A program made the position numbers and the translations under genes. From Oscillospiraceae bacterium (GTDB lineage Bacteria; Bacillota; Clostridia; Oscillospirales; Oscillospiraceae): a stretch of 52,163 bases of DNA. The stretch lies in assembly GCA_022800665.1 (NCBI GenBank), contig JAAWQS010000013.1:1-52163 (forward strand), read 5' to 3'. The notes under the pieces were generated by a model. It saw only the letters and a program-made list of their open reading frames with translations, was not told the DNA's origin and did not search any database. Numbering within the stretch: position 1 is the first letter of the stretch; each line of letters opens with the position of its first letter. Positions 7,413 through 15,882 of the stretch are shown here, one piece after another.

Positions 7413-8495
7413 TCACGAAAGGACGAAGTCCATATAGACCGGGTTATGGTCGCTCCAGCGGAAGCCGGTATCCAGGACCTTAGCGTCCTGCACCTCGACG
7501 CCGCCGGAGACGATGAAGCCGTCCACGGTCACGCAGAAGGTATCCGGATCAAAGGGGCGGTCAGCGTTCCGGCAGGAGGGCGTTGGAGCGGAGGGGTCAA
7601 AGGGCGCAACCACCGTCAGTTTTTCCGGGACCAGCTCTGGGGGGATGGGCTGCGCCCAGGTATACTCCGGGCCGGACACGCCGAAAATTTCGCTGGAACT
7701 GCCCAGCAGGTCTTTATTGAAATCGCCGCCTGCAATGGTCCAGTTCCCCTTCTCCAGCTCGGACAGCATATCGGCAAAGAGCATTTGCAGCTGTTCCCCG
7801 GCAATCGAGCCGTCGGAGGTATAGGCGGACAGATGCACCGCGTAGAGTACCAGTTCCCGCCCCGCCCCCGGTACCGGCAGGCGGTTGACCGAATAGCAGC
7901 GGTCCAGGTCCACCAGTTTCATCACGCCGTTTTCTATGGGCAGCTGCCGCCGGAGAGCGGAAGCAATGGGGAATTGGGAGAACACGGCAATTCCGGCACG
8001 ATTGGCGCCATGGGGTTCCAGGAGGGGCCAGAAGAGGTAGGGACTGTCGTAATTCTGGGCAAAGGTACGGTGGAGGAAGTCTCCGTGCAAGCCCTGGCCC
8101 GCAAGTTCCAGCTCGTCGATGTGATAACTGCGGGTACCGCAGGTATCCACCTCCTGCAAAAAGAGGAAGTGCGGGCGCAGCGATTGTACGGCCTCCACTG
8201 CGCCGCCCACATTCTCCCGCACCGCATCCGGAGACAGGGCGCGGCTGGAATCGCCTCCGTCCATAAAGAAGCTGTAGTCCGCGCTGTAGGCCCCGAAGCC
8301 GATATTATAGGAGGCAATCCGGTACCGTGCCCCTGTGGACAGCTCTCCCTCCGCCCCGCCGCCCAGGGCGTCAATCTCCAGCGTCTGACGGTCCTCCACC
8401 CGGTACCAGGCGAGAAAGACATAGGCGGCATAGATTCCCGCCAGCAAAATCAAAAGCAGCAAAATTATCAATGCCGCCCTGCCCGCTTTCTTCAC
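7413..8495 (-). CDS. Membrane-anchored endonuclease/exonuclease/phosphatase-family hydrolase
   Basis: About 360 residues from a GTG at 8495, chosen because AAGGAGGAG lies 7 nt before it; an upstream ATG at 8537 has no ribosome site. Starts with KKAGRAA and a single membrane helix (LIILLLLILLAGIYAAYVF), so the catalytic part is outside the membrane. The EEP (DNase I-like) motifs are in order: ASYNIGFG, FLQEVD (metal-binding Glu), YAVHLSAY, AGGDFNKD (Asp/Asn) and a terminal SDHNPVYM (catalytic His). The substrate could be a nucleic acid or a phospho-lipid/sugar; the membrane anchor argues for an envelope role. It shares no operon with neighbours. Confidence 0.88.
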   Translation of the reverse strand: MKKAGRAALIILLLLILLAGIYAAYVFLAWYRVEDRQTLEIDALGGGAEGELSTGARYRIASYNIGFGAYSADYSFFMDGGDSSRALSPDAVRENVGGAVEAVQSLRPHFLFLQEVDTCGTRSYHIDELELAGQGLHGDFLHRTFAQNYDSPYLFWPLLEPHGANRAGIAVFSQFPIASALRRQLPIENGVMKLVDLDRCYSVNRLPVPGAGRELVLYAVHLSAYTSDGSIAGEQLQMLFADMLSELEKGNWTIAGGDFNKDLLGSSSEIFGVSGPEYTWAQPIPPELVPEKLTVVAPFDPSAPTPSCRNADRPFDPDTFCVTVDGFIVSGGVEVQDAKVLDTGFRWSDHNPVYMDFVLS

Positions 8496-8536
8496 AGCTC
8501 TTCTCCTCCTTATGCCATGCGTATTAGAAATAAGCA

Positions 8537-8585
8537 AAAACGAAAGTTGCGAAGAATTACCGGTAAGGCGATTTTCCGCAACTTT
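8537..8585 (-). terminator. Terminator of the small membrane protein gene
   Basis: 9-bp stem AAAGTTGCG / CGCAACTTT with a long loop that can fold itself, followed leftward by CGTTTTT. Confidence 0.6.
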
Positions 8586-8627
8586 TCTTTTCAGCTCTTT
8601 TTTGCAACAGCCTTTTATACATTTGAT

Positions 8628-8999
8628 TTATCCGTGAAAATAGGAATGAAAGAATCCGGCAATGCCATATCCGATAAGCAGTGCGGGTAATATCATGCAA
8701 GACGCGGATAAAGGAATTACGCCAATCAAATACAGTAACAGAAACAACAGATTCGATATAATGAAAAACAGAGGAACCAGATAACCCGCTGTTTTTCTGC
8801 CAGACTGCTTTTGTGCGGCCAGCATGACTGTCAGGGCCAAAAAAATACCGATGACAAGGTAAGGAAGTATATCGAGCAAAAAGAATAAGAACCGGGATGG
8901 ATTGACTTTCATAGTCAATCGTAGCTGCGGAAGAAGCAATCCGTCAAGACAGACCAAAATTTGTGTGCATATAGCCGGTAGAATTGCAGTCTTTTTCAT
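8628..8999 (-). CDS. Small four-helix membrane protein of unknown function
   Basis: 123 residues, mostly hydrophobic: helices at about 5-25, 38-62, 72-93 and 97-118, with short basic loops (QKQSGRKTAG). No family recognised. It is AT-richer than its neighbours, which hints at later acquisition. A purine-rich ribosome site (AAGGAGAAGGGGAG) and a perfect consensus promoter 65 nt upstream show that it is well expressed. Confidence 0.75.
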   Translation of the reverse strand: MKKTAILPAICTQILVCLDGLLLPQLRLTMKVNPSRFLFFLLDILPYLVIGIFLALTVMLAAQKQSGRKTAGYLVPLFFIISNLLFLLLYLIGVIPLSASCMILPALLIGYGIAGFFHSYFHG

Positions 9000-9063
9000 T
9001 GATTATCTCCCCTTCTCCTTTTTATATACCGAATCCAGGCGGATTGGTTTTTTCTATAGGTTT

Positions 9064-9092
9064 ATTATAATATAAACAGAAGAGGATGTCAA
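9064..9092 (-). promoter_or_regulatory. Consensus sigma-A promoter of the small membrane protein gene
   Basis: Read on the minus strand: TTGACA, exactly 17 bp, TATAAT. The strongest-looking promoter in the host part. Confidence 0.85.
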
Positions 9093-9104
9093 CAACCTTT
9101 GTCA

Positions 9105-10334
9105 CTACGATTTAGCAGAAAGGTCCCGCGCAATACGGAGGATACTCCAGGCCGGGACGGGACAGGGCAGCTGCATCCGGAAGAGCATCTGCGGATTTCT
9201 CGGTTCCAGGAGGACCGCGCCGTCCAAATCCTCCATAGGGGGCGCGGTAAAGGACACCGGTTTGAAGTCGGGTCCGACTACCTCCAGGGTCTCCCCCGCC
9301 GCAAATTTGTTGCGCAGGGTGAGGACGGCGCGGCCTGTACTGTCACATTCCGTCACCAACGCCACCACCTGCCACTGACGGATGTAGCGGGAATTTTCGT
9401 AGTACTGTCCCGGCGGACCGTAGTAGAAGCCGGTTGCGTAGTGGCGGTGGCTGACGCGCTCCACCTCGTCCCGCCACACGGGGTCTGGGGGACGGCCTGC
9501 CAGGACATCGTCGATCACGTGCCGGTACGCGCCTGTGACAATCGCCGCATAATACGCGCTTTTGGCCCGGCCCTCGATTTTCAGGCTGGACAGGCCCGCG
9601 TCCAGCAAATCGTCCACGTGGTCGATCATGCACATATCCCTGGAGTTCATGATATACGTCCCCTTCCCGTCCTCAAAGACCGGGAAATACTCTCCGGGCC
9701 GCTTCTCCTCCATGAGATAGTATTGATAGCGGCAGGGCTGGGCGCACGCGCCGCGGTTGCTGTCCCGGCCCGTCATGTAGTTCGACAGCAGGCACCGCCC
9801 GCTGTAGCTGACGCACATGGACCCGTGGACGAAAGCCTCCAGTTCCAGCTCCGGGGGCGTCTTCTGCCGGATTTCCCGGATTTCCTCCAGGCTCAGCTCC
9901 CGCGCCAGAATCACCCGGCTGGCGCCCAGGTCGTACCAGGCCCGCGCAGTCTCAAAGTTGGCTACGCTGGCCTGGGTGGACACATGACGCTCACAGCGGG
10001 GCGCATAACGCCCCGCCAGAGTAAAGGCGCCCAAATCCGCCGCGATCAGGGCGTCCACGCCAACCTCGTCCAGCAGCTCCAGCCATGCCGGGAGCTGTTC
10101 GATCTCCCCATTGCGGGGCATGGTGTTGACGGTCACATGGACCCGCACGCCGTGTTCATGGGCAAAGGCCACGGCCTGGGGCAGCTCCTGGCGGGAGAAA
10201 TTCCCCGCAAAGGAGCGCATCCCAAAGCTCTCGCCCGCCAGGTACACTGCGTCCGCACCGTAGAGCGCAGCCATTTTCAGCCGTTCCATATCCCCTGCCG
10301 GAGCCAGCAGCTCCGGTTTTCGTCTCTCCGCCAT
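9105..10334 (-). CDS. Peptidase U32-family protein (TrhP/RlhA-like)
   Basis: About 409 residues; starts at the ATG at 10334 (MAERRKPELLAPAGD), one base after the mltG stop, with GGGAGG upstream. U32 hallmarks: KPELLAPAGDMERLKMA at the start, YGADAVYLAG, NTMPRNGE, the signature FVHGSMCVSYSGRCLLSNY, and a cysteine set (RGACAQPCRYQY) likely binding a cofactor or Fe-S cluster. Though named peptidases, the family members YrrN/YrrO of Bacillus and TrhP of E. coli act in prephenate-dependent tRNA hydroxylation. In Bacillus these genes also follow mltG (yrrL), which supports the tRNA-modification role here. Only one U32 gene is present rather than a pair. Confidence 0.88.
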   Translation of the reverse strand: MAERRKPELLAPAGDMERLKMAALYGADAVYLAGESFGMRSFAGNFSRQELPQAVAFAHEHGVRVHVTVNTMPRNGEIEQLPAWLELLDEVGVDALIAADLGAFTLAGRYAPRCERHVSTQASVANFETARAWYDLGASRVILARELSLEEIREIRQKTPPELELEAFVHGSMCVSYSGRCLLSNYMTGRDSNRGACAQPCRYQYYLMEEKRPGEYFPVFEDGKGTYIMNSRDMCMIDHVDDLLDAGLSSLKIEGRAKSAYYAAIVTGAYRHVIDDVLAGRPPDPVWRDEVERVSHRHYATGFYYGPPGQYYENSRYIRQWQVVALVTECDSTGRAVLTLRNKFAAGETLEVVGPDFKPVSFTAPPMEDLDGAVLLEPRNPQMLFRMQLPCPVPAWSILRIARDLSAKS

Positions 10335-10335
10335 C

Positions 10336-11559
10336 TCAGCCTCCCGCCGCCACCTGCGCAACGGCGGCGTTGTGCTGTGCCAGGGTCTCGTTGAAGATGT
10401 GCTTTCCGTCGCTGCCCAGGACATAGAAATAGTAGTTGGTCTGTGCGGGCTGCAGGGCCGCGCGGATGGAGGCAATGCCGGGATTGGCAATGGGCGTAGG
10501 CGGCAGGCCCGTATTCCGGTAGAGGTTGTAGGGGCTGTCCAGGTCCGTGTAATCCGCCTGGGTGATCTCCCGTCCGGCGGCGTACACCAGGGCGGCGTCG
10601 ATTTGCAGCAGGTAGTTGGTCTCCCCGGCGTTGGTCAGGCGGTTGTAGATCACGGAGGCAATTTTATCCCGGTCCTCGCCGTCCGTCTCCTTCTCAATCA
10701 GGGAGGCGATGGTAATAATCTGCTGGAGGCTGTAACCGGCGTCCTGATACGTGACGATGAGATCGGACAGGTCGTCGTTGTTGTAGACCTTGTTCTCAAA
10801 GTTGTTGAGCATGGAGGTAAAGGCCAGCTCTGCCCGTCCGCCCACGTAGAAGTTATAGGTATCGGGGAACAGGTAGCCCTCCAGGCGGCTGATATTGCCC
10901 AGGTTATCGTTGTCAACGAACTCGAAGTCCTCAAACACGTAGTTCTGGGCGGTCTCCGTCAGACCGGCCTCAGTGCCGACGCCGTTCTTTGCCATCAGGT
11001 CGATGATCTGTTTGACCGAATAGCCCTCCGGTATGGTCAGCGTCACGGTCTCCGCCGAGCCGCCGGAGGTGCGCATATTGCGGATCAAAGCCATGTAATC
11101 CATGTCTGTGTTGAGGGTAAAGGTGCCCTGGGAAATCTTGGCATCCGCCTTATAGACCCAGCCGAACAGCCGGAAAAACCAGGGATATTCAATCAACCCG
11201 TCTTCTTTCAAGGCTTTGGCCACCTTGGAGAGGTCGTAGCAGGTAATCTCCTTACCGTCCTCGTTGGTCCGGGTCTCGGAGGCCCAGTCCTCCGGGATTT
11301 CGAAGCTGACCTCTTTTCTCGGCGTCTTGTTCAGCGCGGCGAAGTCGTTGGCCAGCAGCCAGCCGACGCTGGCAAAGATAGCGGAGGACGCGCCGACGAT
11401 GGCGACCCACAGCACGAAGCCCAGGAACGGATTGATCCGCTTTTTCTTCTTTTTTCTGGGCTTGGCCGGACCCGCCGGAGGGCGTTGGGCCTGCTCCGGG
11501 CGGTTGGGCATCTGCCGGGCGTCCCAGCTGGAAGTATGGTAGCGATCCTCTGAATTCAT
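10336..11559 (-). CDS. mltG: Endolytic murein transglycosylase MltG (YceG-like)
   Basis: Cuts nascent glycan strands during peptidoglycan synthesis. 407 residues from the ATG at 11559 (MNSEDRYHTSSWD), preceded by GGAGGA. Cytoplasmic Pro/Lys-rich tail (RPPAGPAKPRKKKKKR), one membrane helix (PFLGFVLWVAIVGASSAIF), a LysM-like part, then the catalytic domain with LEGYLFPDTY, the catalytic Glu in SLIEKET, and the terminal YNLYRNTGLPPTPIANPG motif. All family signatures are present. It is cotranscribed with the U32 gene (1-nt gap). Confidence 0.95.
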   Translation of the reverse strand: MNSEDRYHTSSWDARQMPNRPEQAQRPPAGPAKPRKKKKKRINPFLGFVLWVAIVGASSAIFASVGWLLANDFAALNKTPRKEVSFEIPEDWASETRTNEDGKEITCYDLSKVAKALKEDGLIEYPWFFRLFGWVYKADAKISQGTFTLNTDMDYMALIRNMRTSGGSAETVTLTIPEGYSVKQIIDLMAKNGVGTEAGLTETAQNYVFEDFEFVDNDNLGNISRLEGYLFPDTYNFYVGGRAELAFTSMLNNFENKVYNNDDLSDLIVTYQDAGYSLQQIITIASLIEKETDGEDRDKIASVIYNRLTNAGETNYLLQIDAALVYAAGREITQADYTDLDSPYNLYRNTGLPPTPIANPGIASIRAALQPAQTNYYFYVLGSDGKHIFNETLAQHNAAVAQVAAGG

Positions 11560-11691
11560 GGAAGAAATCCTCCTTTTTTGCGTTTGCGGATAGAGGGATT
11601 GGGTCCCCCATAAAAAAATTTTTGTGGTCAAGCCGCCTTTTGCCGCTTTCCATCATACTATAGCACAGTAAAAGAAACGAGGTGACAAACA

Positions 11692-11925
11692 ATGTGGAAC
11701 AACAACAACTGTCTGTGGATCATTCTCATCATCATCCTGATCTGCTGCTGCGGCTCCAACACGGGCGTAGGCGGCGTGAACACGGGGAACTGCGGCTGCA
11801 ATTGCAGCTGCAACAACACCGGCGTAGGCGGGGTGAACACAGGCAGCGGCTGCAACTGCTGCTGCCATCACTGCTGCTGCTGCTGCTGCAACGGCGGCGG
11901 CAATAACAGCGACTGCTGCTGCTGA
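11692..11925 (+). CDS. Cysteine-rich small protein with one hydrophobic helix
   Basis: 77 residues: MWNNNNCLWIILIIILICCCG, then a Gly/Asn/Cys region containing two copies of NTGVGGVNTG and long Cys runs (HHCCCCCC). A third of the residues after the helix are Cys. GAGGTGA lies 6 nt before the ATG. It resembles the chorion class high-cysteine proteins annotated in gut Clostridia, whose function is unknown. It could be a surface, spore or metal-binding peptide. Confidence 0.7.
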   Translation: MWNNNNCLWIILIIILICCCGSNTGVGGVNTGNCGCNCSCNNTGVGGVNTGSGCNCCCHHCCCCCCNGGGNNSDCCC

Positions 11926-11968
11926 GCGCTACATAAGCGGCGGGGGCTGGGGGGCGCGGGCGCGTCCC

Positions 11969-12643
11969 TCAGCCTTTCCGCGCCAGGGGCAGAACCAGCC
12001 GCCACGCCTCGTCGTGGATGGCCTCCGGGGTACGCAGCTCCCCGCCTGCGGCGCAGTGCAGAATCTTCCAGCCCAGGGCGCGCGCAATCTCCCTGGCCGA
12101 TTCCCGGCACCGGCGGAGATAGGCGGCGTCCCGCTCATGGATATCGGCCTTGGTTCCGGTCTCCGCCTCTCTGCGCCGCAGCAGCTTCTCGGACAGCTCC
12201 GAGGGCAGGTCCAGATAGACCACCAAATCCGGCTCCGGCAGTTCCAGCCGCCGGTATTCCAGGTCAAACAGCCAGTCCAGATACGCCTGCCGCTCGGACT
12301 CCGGGAGCTTTGCGGCCTGGTGGACGGCGTTGGAGGTAGCGTACCGGTTGGCCAGAATCAGCCCGCCGGAGGCGTATATCCCCCCCCAGTCCTCCTTGTA
12401 GGAGGCGTAGCGGTCCACGGCGTAGAGGGTGGAGGCGGCGTAGGCGCTGACGTCGCCGGGGCTGGACCCCAACGCGCCGTTGAGATAGAGCCGGGCAGGC
12501 TCTGCGAAGGGGTTGCCGTAGCGTGGAAAGTCGATCTCATGGAAGGGGATGCCCTCCGCCTGGAACCTCTGGGCCAGCAGACGGGTCTGGGTCGCCTTGC
12601 CCGCGCCGTCCGCGCCCTCAAACACAATCAGTTTTCCTCTCAT
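11969..12643 (-). CDS. tmk: Thymidylate kinase
   Basis: Phosphorylates dTMP to dTDP with ATP. 224 residues from the ATG at 12643, which overlaps the stop of the upstream transferase gene (ATGA). P-loop GADGAGKAT at 10-18 (Ala at 17 instead of the usual Ser/Thr), the DR-Y motif (DRYASYKEDW), substrate-loop ANRYATSN, and LVVYLDLP followed by a LID with the RRR-EAET motif. It is slightly longer than the E. coli enzyme. The family is clear; the Ala in the P-loop is conservative. Confidence 0.92.
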   Translation of the reverse strand: MRGKLIVFEGADGAGKATQTRLLAQRFQAEGIPFHEIDFPRYGNPFAEPARLYLNGALGSSPGDVSAYAASTLYAVDRYASYKEDWGGIYASGGLILANRYATSNAVHQAAKLPESERQAYLDWLFDLEYRRLELPEPDLVVYLDLPSELSEKLLRRREAETGTKADIHERDAAYLRRCRESAREIARALGWKILHCAAGGELRTPEAIHDEAWRLVLPLARKG

Positions 12644-13356
12644 GGCCGCCTCTCCCCCGCTGTGTGGAGCAGGAACAGGGGCAGCTTCATCATCCGGCCG
12701 ATCCGGCTGGGGTTTTTGACCAGCCGGTAGAACCACTCCAGACCCAGCCGCTGGAAAATTTCCGGCGCGCGCTGCACCTCGCCGGAGAAGACGTCCAGGC
12801 ATCCGCCCAGCCCCACCAGCAGCCTTGCGCCGGACGCCGCGCCGTTTTTCCGCATCCATTTCTCCTGTTTCGGCGCGCCCAAGCACACAAACGCCACGTC
12901 CGCGCCGCTGGCGCGGATTTCCTCCAGTACCGGGCCGTCCTCCTGAAAATAGCCGTCGCGGGTCCCGGCGATCTGCAGGCCGGGGTACGCCGCGCGCAGC
13001 TTGTCCGCCGCCTTTTCCGCAACGCCGGGCTTGGCTCCCAGGAGAAACAGGGACTTACCGTTTTGCGCCATCTCGCCCATCAGGCCCTGAGCAAAGCCGA
13101 TACCGGTGACGCGGCCCTTCAGGGGCGTTCCCAGCAGCTTTGCGCCGTAGATAATACCGATGCCGTCGGCCAGAACTAAGTCCGCGTTCCGCACCGCCTC
13201 CATCGCCTCCGGGTCTGTCCGGCAGACCTCGACGATCTCCGGGTTGGGCGTAACCGCGTAGTGCGCTCCCGGCGTATTGATCAGGCGCACGCCCTCGGCA
13301 ACGGCCTGTTCCATGGTGATGTTGTCGAAGCCTACGCCTAAAATTTCAATCCGCAT
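12640..13356 (-). CDS. WecG/TagA/CpsF-family glycosyltransferase
   Basis: 238 residues from the ATG at 13356 with AAGGAGG in front. Adds N-acetylmannosamine-type sugars to undecaprenyl-diphospho-GlcNAc, the second step of wall-teichoic-acid or related glycan linkage-unit synthesis. Motifs: VTPNPEIVE, DLVLADGIGI (catalytic Asp region), LLGAKPGVAEKAADKL, VCLGAPKQEKWM and VGLGGCLDVFSGEVQRAP. No other teichoic-acid gene is nearby; it is paired with tmk. Confidence 0.9.
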   Translation of the reverse strand: MRIEILGVGFDNITMEQAVAEGVRLINTPGAHYAVTPNPEIVEVCRTDPEAMEAVRNADLVLADGIGIIYGAKLLGTPLKGRVTGIGFAQGLMGEMAQNGKSLFLLGAKPGVAEKAADKLRAAYPGLQIAGTRDGYFQEDGPVLEEIRASGADVAFVCLGAPKQEKWMRKNGAASGARLLVGLGGCLDVFSGEVQRAPEIFQRLGLEWFYRLVKNPSRIGRMMKLPLFLLHTAGERRP

Positions 13357-13387
13357 ACACAGCCTCCTTGAATGGGTATCTTTGGGG

Positions 13388-13416
13388 AGTATAACACATT
13401 TTTCTGGTCTTGTCCA
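13388..13416 (-). promoter_or_regulatory. Promoter of the WecG/TagA-tmk operon
   Basis: Minus strand TGGACA, 17-bp spacer, TATACT. Confidence 0.7.
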
Positions 13417-13617
13417 TCCTGGCAATCTTTAATATTTCTTTTCATTTCCAATCCGGCGGGTCAAAACAGGGGCGCGGCGCGGCCCCGAAGGACTGCGCCG
13501 CTTATGTATGAAACTGTAACAATCCATCCGCAGGCATTGCCGCCGGACACGGTACGGGCAGCGCGGCATTGACGAGAATCGGCTCGCCGCTGCAGACCTC
13601 CGGCAAAACGACCCGCT

Positions 13618-14658
13618 TCATCCCTCCACCGCCAGTGCAATGGCCCGGCTGATGACGTCCTCGAAGGACACGCCCGCCGCTTTCATCATATTGGGAAAGC
13701 GGCTGTGGGCGGTAAAGCCGGGGATGGTGTTGACCTCGTTGAAGACGATTCTGCCCCCCGGCTCCAAAAAGACGTCCACCCGCGCGAAGCCGCTGCAGCC
13801 CAGGACGCGGTAAACCGTCTGCGCCGTCTCTTTGATCCGCCGCGTCTCCTCCGCCGTGATGCGGGCAGGCACGTGGATGGCGGAGGTCTGGAGGGTATAT
13901 TTCTCGTTGAAGTCAAAAAAGCCCTGGGACAGCTCGATTTCGTCCGGCTCCCCCACGGTGAGGACCTGGTTTCCCATCACCGCGCAGCCCACCTCAAAGC
14001 CTGGGATGCACGCCTCGACCAGAATCTGGCAGTCGTACTGGAAGGCCAGCCGGACGGCGTTGGGCAGCTGGTCCCGTTTTTCCACCCTTGTGATGCCGTA
14101 GGAGGACCCGGCCCCCACCGGCTTGACGAACAGAGGAAAGCCCAGCTCTTCCGCCTGCCGGATGGCCTCGTCCTCCTCCCCCATCCGGAAGACAAAGGAC
14201 CTGGGGACCTCCACCCCCGCGTCTCTGACCAGTCTGTGGGCGCGGTCCTTGTCCATGCACAACGCCGAGGCCAGCACGCCGCACCCCACCACCGGGATGC
14301 CCGCCAGCGCCAGCAGGCCCTGCACGGTACCGTCCTCCCCGTTGCGGCCATGGAGGACGGGAAAGGCGGCGTCAACGCGGAATGTCTCCGCCCCGCTCTC
14401 CCCCAGCAGCAGCAGCGCGGAGCCGCCGCCCAGAGCCGCCGTTACCGGGACGCAGGCGTCCTCATGCAGCCAGCGGTCCTTTGGAATCCGGTCCAGGTCC
14501 CCCGTGTAGAGGAACCACTCCCCTTTGGGAGAGATACCCACCGGGACGGGTTCGTATTGGTTCCGGTCCATGTGGGTCAGGACCGCCCAGGCGGACTGAA
14601 GGGACACGCTGTATTCCGGGGAACAGCCTCCGAAGAGGACGGCAATTTTTTTACGCAT
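13618..14658 (-). CDS. vanG: D-alanine--D-serine ligase-like (VanG-type) ATP-grasp ligase
   Basis: 346 residues, ATG at 14658 with AAAGGAG upstream. ATP-grasp fold: FGGCSPEYSVSLQSAWAV at 9-26, GRNGEDGTVQGLLALAGIPVVG, KPVGAGSSYG for ATP, and FNEVNTIPGFT for Mg. The loop at 246-254 (GFFDFNEKY), followed by TLQTSAIHVPAR, resembles VanC/VanE/VanG D-Ala-D-Ser ligases rather than housekeeping Ddl, where Tyr is expected (FYDYxxKY). With vanR-vanS directly upstream I infer an enzyme making D-Ala-D-Ser precursors that bind vancomycin weakly. No vanXY or vanT lies next to it, so resistance is not implied. Substrate preference is inferred from motif similarity. Confidence 0.75.
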   Translation of the reverse strand: MRKKIAVLFGGCSPEYSVSLQSAWAVLTHMDRNQYEPVPVGISPKGEWFLYTGDLDRIPKDRWLHEDACVPVTAALGGGSALLLLGESGAETFRVDAAFPVLHGRNGEDGTVQGLLALAGIPVVGCGVLASALCMDKDRAHRLVRDAGVEVPRSFVFRMGEEDEAIRQAEELGFPLFVKPVGAGSSYGITRVEKRDQLPNAVRLAFQYDCQILVEACIPGFEVGCAVMGNQVLTVGEPDEIELSQGFFDFNEKYTLQTSAIHVPARITAEETRRIKETAQTVYRVLGCSGFARVDVFLEPGGRIVFNEVNTIPGFTAHSRFPNMMKAAGVSFEDVISRAIALAVEG

Positions 14659-14790
14659 AACGCATTGATCTCCTTTATCATACGGGCAAACCCGCCCTGT
14701 TTCGGCCATTGTACCAAAACGGGGCGGGCATTGTATGGAGATCATCCTGTGAAAATCTTACGATTTTCTTGCAATTTCCAGAATCCGCCG

Positions 14791-15882
14791 TCACAGGGGC
14801 AGGCAGACGGTAAACGCGATCTCGCCCTCGCCGCTTCTTGCGCTGATGGTCCCGCCGTGGAGCTCCACGATCTCCCTGGCGATGGCCAGACCCAGACCTG
14901 CGCCGCCGGTGCGGGTTGCGCGGGAGCTGTCCAGACGGAAGAACTGGTCAAAAATGCGCTCCAGTTTTTCCTGTGGGATCGTCCGCCCCTGGTTGGCGAA
15001 GACCAGCGTCACCCGTCCCTCCTCCCGCTGCCCGGAGACCCGGACCGCCGTGTCCGGAAAGCCGTAGTAACAGGCGTTGCGCAGGAGGTTGTCAAACACC
15101 CGCGCCAGCTTGTCCGGGTCGCAGGCGCAGGGGAGTTTAGGCGGCAGCGTCAGCTGACAGCGCATTCCCCGTTCCGAGAGAATGGGTTGGAATTCGCTGG
15201 CCGTCTGCTCCAGCATCCGGGTCAGGTCCACGGGCTGTTTCTCCAGCTCCAGGTGGCTCAGGTTAAAGCGGGTGATATCGAAAAACTCGTTGATTAAATC
15301 CTCCAGACGCTCCGCCTTCTCCAGTGCAATCCCGGTATACCGTCCCCGCAGCTCCTGGGAGAGCTGGGGCTCGTCCCGCAGGAGGGTGAGATAGCCGATG
15401 ACGCTGGTGAGGGGCGTCTTCAGGTCGTGGGCCAGGTAGACGATGAGGTCATTTTTCCGCTGCTCCGCGTCCCTGGCCGCGCGGGCGTCCCGCCGGGCCT
15501 GCTCCTGGGCGCGGTTGAGATGGACCTGCACGCTGTTGAGGGCCTCCGGCAGCTCCACCGGCTCCGCCTCCGGGAGCGGCAGCCGTTCCGCCGCTTCCGC
15601 CAGGGCGTCCAGATACCGGAGGGGAATCTGAAAGAAGCGGGCCGTCACCGCCAGCCAGCCCCCCAGCGTACACAGGATAAACAGCAGCAGAAAATAGTCC
15701 CGGCACCAGTAAACAAGCTGGCGGAGAACCGCCGTCCTCCGCCAAAAGCCGAAATTTCCCAGGAAAAGCACGGCGAAAGCCGCCAGCAGCAAAACGGTTC
15801 CCGCCACCGCCGCCAGCGACGCGGCGTAGCGCAGCAGCAGCCTGCGGGAGAGCGCGCCGCTGTAATGCTTTTGCTTACTCAA
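14791..15882 (-). CDS. vanS: VanS-like sensor histidine kinase
   Basis: About 363 residues, probably from a TTG at 15882 that overlaps the end of vanR by 8 nt; no better start is seen. Two membrane helices (about 19-42 and 63-80), a short linker, the phosphoacceptor His152 in LIVYLAHDLKTPLTSVIGYL, N-box (DNLLRNACYYG) and GGAGLGLAIAREIV. The H-box region is almost identical to VanS of known van clusters (KxDLIVYLAHDxKTPLTS). The very short sensor loop is also VanS-like. Confidence 0.85.
   Translation of the reverse strand: MSKQKHYSGALSRRLLLRYAASLAAVAGTVLLLAAFAVLFLGNFGFWRRTAVLRQLVYWCRDYFLLLFILCTLGGWLAVTARFFQIPLRYLDALAEAAERLPLPEAEPVELPEALNSVQVHLNRAQEQARRDARAARDAEQRKNDLIVYLAHDLKTPLTSVIGYLTLLRDEPQLSQELRGRYTGIALEKAERLEDLINEFFDITRFNLSHLELEKQPVDLTRMLEQTASEFQPILSERGMRCQLTLPPKLPCACDPDKLARVFDNLLRNACYYGFPDTAVRVSGQREEGRVTLVFANQGRTIPQEKLERIFDQFFRLDSSRATRTGGAGLGLAIAREIVELHGGTISARSGEGEIAFTVCLPL

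Noticed and set aside
7395-10394. Long plus-strand frames opposite the EEP and U32 genes
   Set aside because: Antisense shadows; no ribosome sites or recognisable domains.
13357-13617. Possible small gene or riboswitch before the ligase end
   Set aside because: Only the WecG/TagA promoter is convincing; no conserved RNA motif or start with a ribosome site.
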